Assembly: GCA_009779515.1 (NCBI GenBank)
Contig: WREE01000044.1
Coordinates: 1-12,812 of the forward strand
From: Symbiobacteriaceae bacterium
GTDB taxonomy: Bacteria > Bacillota > JAAYKD01 > WRDA01
Reading direction: 5' to 3'
Length of the DNA: 12,812 nt
Of this stretch, positions 1-5,556 are shown piece by piece. The first letter of the stretch is position 1. Each line of letters starts with the position of its first letter. Under the pieces are notes generated by a model. That model was not told the origin of the DNA. It saw only the letters and a program-made list of their open reading frames with translations, and did no database searches. The translations under genes were made by a program, and so were the position numbers.

Positions 1-22
1 ACCATATTGGCGATGGATTTTC

Positions 23-46
23 GTAGGGGCAGATGGCAATCTGCCC
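23..46. repeat. REP-like hairpin repeat
   Basis: A perfect 8-bp stem is formed by GGGCAGAT (27-34) and ATCTGCCC (39-46) around the loop GGCA, preceded by GTAG. Short dispersed palindromes of the form GTAGGGGC…GCCC are common between genes in Firmicutes and Chloroflexi, so a REP-type element is the likely reading. No T-run follows, so it is not a typical intrinsic terminator. Only one copy is present in this window, so its repeat status is inferred from its form. Confidence 0.45.
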
Positions 47-57
47 GTTGATGTGGA

Positions 58-110
58 GTAGAAGCCTGTTTCTATCATGCCATGGGTGAACGCAGTTCAT
101 GGGTTTCTAT
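58..110 (-). repeat. 53-bp dispersed repeat, copy 1
   Basis: This segment matches the reverse complement of 7869-7921 at 48 of 53 positions by hand alignment, including an identical 30-bp core (74-103). Its left end is GTAGAAGCC. The right end (GGGTTTCTAT) is a decayed partner of the perfect terminal inverted repeat seen in the other copy. Inside is TGAAC-GCA-GTTCA, a 5-bp hairpin. It has no coding capacity and resembles a small palindromic intergenic element (REP/MITE-like). It lies just upstream of the sugar transferase gene. Strand is set relative to the 7869-7921 copy. Confidence 0.8.
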
Positions 111-138
111 CTAAACTGCTGTAAGTGAGGTTGTCGAC

Positions 139-750
139 TTGTTGCCTAAACTTTCGTCCTTTAAGAGTCTTAAGGTGAAACGCGCCCTAGATTTTGTCGT
201 CTCCTTAGGCGCTTTGCTGGTGCTTGCCCCTTTGATGTTATATATCGCTTGGCGCGTTAGACGGGAAATGGGTAGTCCGGTACTTTTTGCCCAGTGGCGA
301 CCAGGCTTAAAGGGCAAACCGTTTCGCCTTTATAAGTTTCGCACCATGCGGGAGGCTTACGATAAGCAAGGCCAAGCTCTACCGGACGAGGAGCGTCTTA
401 CCCCTTTAGGTTCGTTTTTACGCCGCAGTAGCCTCGACGAGCTTCCGGAACTGGTGAACATTATGCGTGGCGAGATGAGCTTAGTGGGACCGCGTCCCTT
501 GATGCTGCACTACTTACCCCTTTACAACAAAATGCAAAATCGTCGCCACGAGATGCGGCCGGGGCTCACCGGCTGGGCTCAGGTAAACGGTCGCAATGCC
601 ACCACTTGGGATGAACGTTTTGCCCATGATATATGGTATATAGAGAACTGGAATATTTTTTTAGATATATGGATTCTCATCTTGACGGTGGAACGGGTTA
701 TCCGCCGGGAAGGCACAGTGGCCATGGCGGAGTTTAAAGGCAACGACTAA
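139..750 (+). CDS. pglC: Undecaprenyl-phosphate sugar-1-phosphate transferase, PglC-like
   Basis: A monotopic phosphoglycosyl transferase of the bacterial sugar transferase family. It would move a sugar-1-phosphate from a UDP-sugar to undecaprenyl phosphate on the inner face of the membrane, the first step in building a lipid-linked glycan. At 203 aa it is the minimal PglC-sized type without the long membrane domain of WcaJ-type enzymes. Visible features are KRALD and one hydrophobic (re-entrant) helix at about residues 15-40, FRLYKFRTM (62-70), the catalytic Asp-Glu pair D100-E101 in SLDELPELVNIMRGEMS, VGPRP (116-120), and RPGLTGWAQVNGRN (140-153). The TTG start at 139 follows a weak GAGG (127-130) with 8-nt spacing; TTG 142 is also possible, and an in-frame TAA at 112-114 excludes a longer form. 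The pglE- and pglF-like genes follow, so the likely substrate is UDP-diNAc-bacillosamine or a close relative. The symbol rests on family resemblance, and substrate specificity is not proven. Confidence 0.85.
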   Translation: MLPKLSSFKSLKVKRALDFVVSLGALLVLAPLMLYIAWRVRREMGSPVLFAQWRPGLKGKPFRLYKFRTMREAYDKQGQALPDEERLTPLGSFLRRSSLDELPELVNIMRGEMSLVGPRPLMLHYLPLYNKMQNRRHEMRPGLTGWAQVNGRNATTWDERFAHDIWYIENWNIFLDIWILILTVERVIRREGTVAMAEFKGND

Positions 751-780
751 TTTAAGCATCTTGCTGGGAGGCGGTATTTT

Positions 781-1929
781 ATGCCCCGTATATATCTTTC
801 ACCACCCCATATCTCCCCTGAAGGTTACGAGCAAGAATACGTTGCCCAGGCCTTTGCCTCCAACTGGATCGCCCCTTTGGGTGCTTTCGTTGACCGCTTC
901 GAAGAGGAGTTAGCGGTTTTAACCCACCGCCGGGGAGGAGCAGCCCTCTCTTCCGGGACGGCAGCTATCCACCTGGCTTTGCGCTCCTGTGGTCTTGAGC
1001 CGGGAGACAAAGTACTCTCCTCCTCTTTTACCTTTGCGGCTACTTGCAACCCTATTATTTATGAACAAGGTCTCCCCGTTTTTATCGATTCCGAATATAC
1101 CAGCTGGAATATCGACCCGGACTTAGTGGAGCAAGCCTTGGCGGAGGGGAAAAAGAGCGGTAAGCAAGCCAAAGCGTTGTTGGCGGTCTCCCTGTACGGA
1201 CAAGCTGCCAACCTGCCGCGCCTTAGCGAGCTTTGCGACTACTACGGCGTGGCGCTTATCGATGAGGCTACGGAGGCGCTGGGAGCATCTATCGCCGGGC
1301 GACCCTGTGGCTCTTTTGGCAAGTTCGGTGTTCTCTCCTTTAATGGTAATAAAATTATTACCACCTCCGGCGGCGGCGCCCTGGTGGCTGACGACCTGGA
1401 AGCTTTGGCGAAAATCCGCTTTTGGGCTACTCAGTCCCGCGACCCGGCACCTCACTACCAGCATAGCGAGCTGGGTTTCAACTACCGCCTTTCCAATATT
1501 TGTGCCGCTATCGGCTGCGGGCAGCTCCAGGTTCTCTCCAGACATCTGGCAGCTCGTCAAGCTGTTTTTCACCGTTACAGCGAAGGGTTTCAGGCAGTTC
1601 CTGCCATAGAAATGATGCCCCGGTATGGGGAGCCTAACCACTGGCTTTCGGTTATCACCTTTACTCCCGAAAGCAGGGTCACCCCCCAAAAGGTAGCAGC
1701 AGCATTAGCCGCCGAAGATATCGAATCTCGCCCGGCTTGGAAACCGATGAACCTGCAACCCTACTGGGGGAAGTATCCCTTTTACAGCCGCAGCGCGTCG
1801 GGCAGCGTGGGTGCCGACCTCTTCGCCCGGGGCTTGTGCCTACCTTCGGGCTCTGCCTTAAGCCAGGAAGACCAAGATAAAATAATTGCCATTGTTACCG
1901 CCTGCTGTACGGGGAGCGAGCCCTCATGA
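781..1929 (+). CDS. pglE: UDP-4-keto-sugar aminotransferase, DegT/DnrJ/EryC1 family, PglE/EpsN-like
   Basis: A PLP-dependent aminotransferase of the DegT/DnrJ/EryC1/StrS family, predicted to aminate the C4 keto group of UDP-4-keto-6-deoxy-GlcNAc using glutamate in the cytoplasm. The 382-aa length is normal for the family. Visible features are SSGTAAIHLAL (57-67, PLP phosphate region), SFTFAAT (82-88), DEATEALG (161-168, with the Asp that contacts the PLP ring nitrogen), SFNGNKIITTSGGG (186-199, with K191 as the Schiff-base lysine), and GFNYRLSNICAAIGCGQL (232-249). The SFNGNKIITTSGGG signature is characteristic of the PglE/EpsN branch. The ATG start follows GGGAGG (766-771) with 9-nt spacing. 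The gene lies 30 nt after the transferase, and its TGA stop overlaps the ATG of the dehydratase gene (ATGA), so the two are translationally coupled. Branch assignment is good; the exact sugar is inferred from the neighbours. Confidence 0.9.
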   Translation: MPRIYLSPPHISPEGYEQEYVAQAFASNWIAPLGAFVDRFEEELAVLTHRRGGAALSSGTAAIHLALRSCGLEPGDKVLSSSFTFAATCNPIIYEQGLPVFIDSEYTSWNIDPDLVEQALAEGKKSGKQAKALLAVSLYGQAANLPRLSELCDYYGVALIDEATEALGASIAGRPCGSFGKFGVLSFNGNKIITTSGGGALVADDLEALAKIRFWATQSRDPAPHYQHSELGFNYRLSNICAAIGCGQLQVLSRHLAARQAVFHRYSEGFQAVPAIEMMPRYGEPNHWLSVITFTPESRVTPQKVAAALAAEDIESRPAWKPMNLQPYWGKYPFYSRSASGSVGADLFARGLCLPSGSALSQEDQDKIIAIVTACCTGSEPS

Positions 1930-3773
1930 ACCCCTCCTTCTACAACTTCCTGGTTCATCTCTCGGGGAACACCTGGTTTTTGCGTATCTTCGATGCCCTG
2001 GCGGCACTTGTTTCCGGGGTTCTGGCTTTAGCCATGCGTCTAGATGGTCAGCTACCTGCTCCCTTTCTCCAGGCTTGGCTTCTGGCGGCGGTGGCTACCA
2101 TACCTATCCTCTATCTTATCTTCCGCTGGTTTGGCATGTACTCCCGCATGTGGCGTTATGCCTCGGTAGGCGACCTTATCCAAGTTGTCAAGGCAGTTTC
2201 CTGCCACGCCGCTGCCATCAGCGGCGCTATCTTTCTTAGCGGCAACCCCTACCCTCGGGGGGCTCTCATCATGGCCTGGCTTACCTTGCTGGCATTGGTG
2301 GGGGGAATTCGGGTAATTTTGCGTATGGCAAGCGATCGGGAGCTGGGGCATACCCTGGGACGCGGAGGGGAGCCGACCCTTATCTTAGGTGCGGGTAGCG
2401 CCGGGCAACAACTGACCCGGGAGCTTTCCCGCCACAGCGAAATGCCGTATCATATCATTGGCTTTTTAGACGACGACCCGGAAAAGCTGGGTAAAAGTAT
2501 TCAGGGTTATAAGGTGCTGGGCACCAGCGATGACCTGGAGTTAATTGTCCATAACTTTGGCATTACTCGCCTGGTGCTGGCGGTACCCAGTGGCGCCGGC
2601 AGCCTTATCCGCCAGGTAAGCCTTCGGGGGCGCAACTTGGGGCTTACCGTGCAAACTGTTCCCAGCATCTTCGAGGTCTTAAGCGGCAACGTGGCAGTCT
2701 CCCAGGTGCGTCCGGTGCAGCTGGAAGACCTTTTACGTCGCCCTCCTGTCCGCTTAGACCATAGCGCTATCCTGGAGATGGCGCAGGGTAAAACGGTGCT
2801 GATTACCGGCGCTGGTGGCTCCATAGGTTCGGAAATTTGCCGCCAAATGCTCAACTTAAATCCTCAGCGCCTTCTCCTTTTGGGGCGGGGAGAAAACTCT
2901 ATCTACCAAATTACTGAAGAGCTAAACGATAACCCTAAGAGTGCCCTCATTGCTCTGGAGCCGATAATCTGCGATGTTCGCGACCGCAGCAGTTTGGAGC
3001 GAGTCTTTCGCACCTGGCGCCCGGAGCTGGTTTTTCATGCCGCCGCTCATAAGCATGTGCCGCTGATGGAATCTTTTCCCTGGGAGGCTATTGCCAACAA
3101 TGTTTTTGGCACCAAAAATACTGCCGAGCTGGCCAAAGAGTACTGCGCCGAGCGCTTTGTTCTCATCTCCACTGACAAAGCGGTAGCACCGGAAAACGCC
3201 ATGGGCGCCAGTAAGCGAGCCGCCGAACTGGTGGTGGATAGCCTCGCCCATGCAGGTAGCACCCGCTTTATGGTAGTCCGTTTTGGCAATGTTCTGGGGA
3301 GCCGCGGCTCCGCCCCCTTACGCTTTCAGCGGCAGATAGCAGCCGGCGGACCGGTGACCATCACCGATGAAAGGATGACCCGTTACTTTATGACCATCCC
3401 CGAAGCGGTGCAACTGGTGCTACAAGCCGGCGCCATGGGGGAGGGTGGGGAGCTGTTTATCCTGGATATGGGAGAGCCGGTAAAAATGCTGGATCTTATC
3501 CACGACCTCATCCGCCTGTCTGGGTTGGAACCGGAAAAAGATATTGCCATTACGGTGATTGGTCCTCGCCCGGGAGATAAATTATATGAAGAACTGTTAA
3601 CCCCCGAAGAAGGATATTTAGCCAGCAAGCACGAAAAGATAACTGTCGCTCAAAGTAGGCCACTTTCTCCTGGGAAGCTGGAAACCATGTTGCAAGAACT
3701 CCAAGAGCTGGCAACCTTGGCAACTCTAACTCCCCAGCAAGTTATTGAAGTGGTTAAAAAAGCCGTGAGGTGA
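1926..3773 (+). CDS. pglF: Membrane-bound UDP-GlcNAc 4,6-dehydratase, PglF/FlaA1/CapD family
   Basis: A polysaccharide-biosynthesis NDP-sugar dehydratase of the long, membrane-anchored type (615 aa, usual for PglF/WbpM/EpsC), predicted to convert UDP-GlcNAc to the 4-keto-6-deoxy sugar with bound NAD(P). The N-terminal ~130 residues hold about four hydrophobic segments. A first Rossmann-like motif is LILGAGSAG (152-160). The catalytic SDR domain begins with LITGAGGSIGSE (292-303), followed by HAAAHKHVPLME (371-382), STDKAV (415-420) and NAMGASK (424-430). Here Met426 takes the place of the usual SDR Tyr ahead of Lys430, the known SMK-type triad of this subfamily, so it is not a defect. DERMTRYFMTIPEAV (481-495) is also typical. 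The start overlaps the preceding stop (ATGA), and the stop abuts the rod-binding protein gene. The product feeds the aminotransferase. UDP-sugar specificity is inferred from the family. Confidence 0.9.
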   Translation: MNPSFYNFLVHLSGNTWFLRIFDALAALVSGVLALAMRLDGQLPAPFLQAWLLAAVATIPILYLIFRWFGMYSRMWRYASVGDLIQVVKAVSCHAAAISGAIFLSGNPYPRGALIMAWLTLLALVGGIRVILRMASDRELGHTLGRGGEPTLILGAGSAGQQLTRELSRHSEMPYHIIGFLDDDPEKLGKSIQGYKVLGTSDDLELIVHNFGITRLVLAVPSGAGSLIRQVSLRGRNLGLTVQTVPSIFEVLSGNVAVSQVRPVQLEDLLRRPPVRLDHSAILEMAQGKTVLITGAGGSIGSEICRQMLNLNPQRLLLLGRGENSIYQITEELNDNPKSALIALEPIICDVRDRSSLERVFRTWRPELVFHAAAHKHVPLMESFPWEAIANNVFGTKNTAELAKEYCAERFVLISTDKAVAPENAMGASKRAAELVVDSLAHAGSTRFMVVRFGNVLGSRGSAPLRFQRQIAAGGPVTITDERMTRYFMTIPEAVQLVLQAGAMGEGGELFILDMGEPVKMLDLIHDLIRLSGLEPEKDIAITVIGPRPGDKLYEELLTPEEGYLASKHEKITVAQSRPLSPGKLETMLQELQELATLATLTPQQVIEVVKKAVR

Positions 3774-3778
3774 TAGCT

Positions 3779-4081
3779 ATGCTACCCCTACACCCTTTAA
3801 CCTATAGCCCTTCTCCCTCGGGGATGTACCCCACCAGAGGGGCTAATCCTCCCCAGCATCCGGAGCTATGGGCGGCATGCCAGGAGTTCGAGGCGTTGCT
3901 TATCCAGCAAATGCTCCGCGCCATGAGCTCCACCCTTACCTCAGGCAGCTTTTTCGGCGCTGCTGCCGGCAGCGGTATCTATCAGGAAATGTATGAGCAG
4001 GAGCTTGCTAGCGCCATGAGTCGTTCTGGCGGGGTCGGCTTAGCCAGTATCTTATATAAGCAGGTTAGCCGCGAGAGCTAG
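3779..4081 (+). CDS. flgJ: Flagellar rod-binding protein (FlgJ N-terminal domain type)
   Basis: A 100-aa protein matching the rod-binding domain of FlgJ, which caps or scaffolds the growing flagellar rod. The conserved stretch is CQEFEALLIQQMLRAMSS (residues 35-52), then IYQEMYEQELASAMSRSGGVGLASILYKQ (roughly 67-95), with the typical GGxGLA. The C-terminal muramidase domain of enterobacterial FlgJ is absent, as is usual for single-domain versions in Firmicutes. The first ~28 residues are Pro/Ser-rich and unconserved. The start is taken as ATG 3779 because GAGGTGA (3767-3773) sits at good spacing in front. A GTG at 3770, overlapping the dehydratase stop, would add three residues but lies on the ribosome binding site itself. 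It is tightly linked to the pglF-like gene and likely part of the same transcript. Other rod genes, if present, lie outside the window. Confidence 0.8.
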   Translation: MLPLHPLTYSPSPSGMYPTRGANPPQHPELWAACQEFEALLIQQMLRAMSSTLTSGSFFGAAAGSGIYQEMYEQELASAMSRSGGVGLASILYKQVSRES

Positions 4082-4114
4082 GCTAACCTTCCCACGTTCA
4101 TTGACAATAACATA

Positions 4115-4223
4115 CTCATCTAGAGTGGTGGAGGGGCTGGCCCTGTGAAACCCGGCAACCGGTTGCCCTTATTAAAGGTAATAACGGTGCTAATTCCTGC
4201 ACAGCGTTGCTGTGAAAGATGAG
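4115..4223 (+). promoter_or_regulatory. SAM-I (S-box) riboswitch aptamer for metK
   Basis: The sequence matches the S-box core: a purine-rich segment ending GGAGGGGCTGGCCC, then TGTGAAACCCGGCAACC, a P3 helix closed by AACGG, the signature GGTGCTAATTCCTGC, and a P4 hairpin CACAGC-GTT-GCTGTG. P1 closes the aptamer with CTCATCT (4115-4121) paired to AGATGAG (4217-4223). The family binds S-adenosylmethionine and turns downstream genes off. It precedes metK, so the product of the pathway would repress its own synthesis. Class and position are clear; the response is inferred from the family and from the adjacent terminator. Confidence 0.95.
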
Positions 4224-4256
4224 CATTTACAGCATAACCCCTTCCTGTAGCTCATC
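4218..4256 (+). promoter_or_regulatory. Antiterminator helix of the metK riboswitch
   Basis: GATGAGC (4218-4224), which includes the 3' strand of aptamer P1, is perfectly complementary to GCTCATC (4250-4256) in the terminator loop and first base of its 3' arm. ACAG (4229-4232) with CTGT (4245-4248) extends the helix. This pairing would destroy the terminator hairpin. When SAM stabilises P1, the 3' strand is held and the terminator can form. Seen directly as complementarity; the switching direction follows the known S-box mechanism. Confidence 0.75.
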
Positions 4257-4270
4257 AGGAAGGGTCTTTT
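4239..4270 (+). terminator. Rho-independent terminator of the metK riboswitch
   Basis: A perfect 9-bp stem, CCCTTCCTG (4239-4247) with CAGGAAGGG (4256-4264), closes an 8-nt loop and is followed by TCTTTT. It lies directly after the SAM-I aptamer and about 80 nt before the metK start, as expected for SAM-controlled transcription attenuation. It may also end read-through from the upstream sugar/flgJ unit when SAM is high. Confidence 0.92.
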
Positions 4271-4350
4271 GTTACTCTTGGCGGACTGCCATTTACCGGA
4301 GAAATATCATGACATATCACTTAAACATAAGAGTATAAGGAGGAATCCCC

Positions 4351-5538
4351 GTGAAGCAAAAGCATTTTTTCACCTCGGAATCAGTTACCGAAGGTCATCC
4401 GGACAAAATTTGCGACCAAATCTCCGATGGGGTGCTGGACGCCATTATTACCAAAGATCCTGCTGCCAGGGTCGCCTGTGAAACCGTGGTTACCACCGGC
4501 TTTGTCCTGGTGATGGGAGAAATTACCACCAAAACTTACGTGGATATTCCCAAAATCGCCCGGGGTGTCATCAAAGATATTGGCTACGACCGTTCGGAAT
4601 ACGGCTTTGATGCTAACACCTGTGCTATACTCACCTCTATTGACGAACAGTCTACCGATATTGCCCCTGGGGTAATCAACCCGGTAGAGGTGCGCTCCGA
4701 AGCCATTAAAGACCGCCTGATGGCTACCGGCGCCGGTGACCAGGGGATGATGTTCGGCTTTGCCTGCAACGAAACCGATAGCTACATGCCTACCCCCATT
4801 GCTCTGGCACACACCCTGGCCCAACGCCTAGCCCGGGTGCGCAAAGAGCAGATGGTGGATTACCTGCGCCCTGACGGTAAAACCCAGGTCACCTTAGAGT
4901 ATGAAGGTAACCGCCCGTTACGTATTGACACTATTGTTATCTCCGCCCAACATGCTGCCGACGTCAGCTCCGAGCGTATTTATAACGATGTTCTGGAGTT
5001 GGTAGTTAAGCCTACCATTCCGGCGGCACTCTTGGATGAGCGCACCCGCTTTCTGATCAATCCCACGGGGCGCTTTGTTATAGGTGGACCCCAAGGAGAT
5101 TCCGGCCTTACCGGGCGCAAAATTATCGTGGATTCCTACGGCGGCTCAGCCCGTCACGGAGGAGGAGCGTTCTCGGGCAAAGACCCCACCAAGGTCGATC
5201 GCTCCGCATCCTATATGGCACGTTATATTGCCAAAAATATAGTAGCAGCTAAGTTAGCCGAGCGCTTTGAGCTGCAAATTTCCTATGCCATAGGGGTAGC
5301 TCAGCCGATATCGGTGATGGTAGAAACCTTTGGCACTGGCACGGTAGCTGACGACAAGCTCATTCAAATTATCACCAAGGTTTTCGATATGCGTCCTCAG
5401 GCTATAATTGACAAATTCCAACTCTGTCGCCCTCTGTACAAGCAAGTTGCCGCTTACGGGCATTTTGGTCGCCCCGACCTGGAACTGCCCTGGGAAGAGC
5501 TGGACAGCGTCGAAGCTGTTCTGCAAGCCTCCAGGTAA
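4351..5538 (+). CDS. metK: S-adenosylmethionine synthetase
   Basis: Methionine adenosyltransferase makes S-adenosylmethionine from methionine and ATP in the cytoplasm and works as a homotetramer with Mg2+ and K+. The 395-aa length is normal. Hallmarks visible are FTSESVTEGHPDKICDQISD near residues 6-25 (ATP and metal binding), GEITTKTYVDI, the methionine-loop region GAGDQGMMFGFACNET, NPTGRFVIGGPQGDSGLTGRK, and the P-loop-like GGGAFSGKDPTKVDRSA. The start is GTG 4351 with AAGGAGG (4337-4343) at 7-nt spacing; the conserved N-terminus confirms it. A SAM-I riboswitch with terminator and antiterminator controls it. recD2 follows after 18 nt in the same frame, so the two genes are probably cotranscribed. 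Confidence 0.98.
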   Translation: MKQKHFFTSESVTEGHPDKICDQISDGVLDAIITKDPAARVACETVVTTGFVLVMGEITTKTYVDIPKIARGVIKDIGYDRSEYGFDANTCAILTSIDEQSTDIAPGVINPVEVRSEAIKDRLMATGAGDQGMMFGFACNETDSYMPTPIALAHTLAQRLARVRKEQMVDYLRPDGKTQVTLEYEGNRPLRIDTIVISAQHAADVSSERIYNDVLELVVKPTIPAALLDERTRFLINPTGRFVIGGPQGDSGLTGRKIIVDSYGGSARHGGGAFSGKDPTKVDRSASYMARYIAKNIVAAKLAERFELQISYAIGVAQPISVMVETFGTGTVADDKLIQIITKVFDMRPQAIIDKFQLCRPLYKQVAAYGHFGRPDLELPWEELDSVEAVLQASR

Positions 5539-5556
5539 ATTGTTCTGGTTATAACC

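Noticed and set aside
2..61. Open frame across the first 19 codons that ends in TAG at 59-61, a possible C-terminus of an upstream gene.
   Set aside because: Such a short open frame is expected by chance, and it reads straight through the REP-like hairpin; no recognisable motif.
1123..1689. 188-codon open frame on the minus strand.
   Set aside because: It lies wholly inside the aminotransferase gene, has no motif and no ribosome binding site; a shadow frame.
4101..4106. TTGACA as a -35 box for the metK riboswitch.
   Set aside because: The -10 position 16-18 nt downstream reads AGTGGT-like sequence inside the aptamer, so it cannot drive the full riboswitch.
4269..4481. 70-codon + strand frame overlapping the metK start.
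   Set aside because: It begins in the riboswitch tail and overlaps metK out of frame, with no ribosome binding site.
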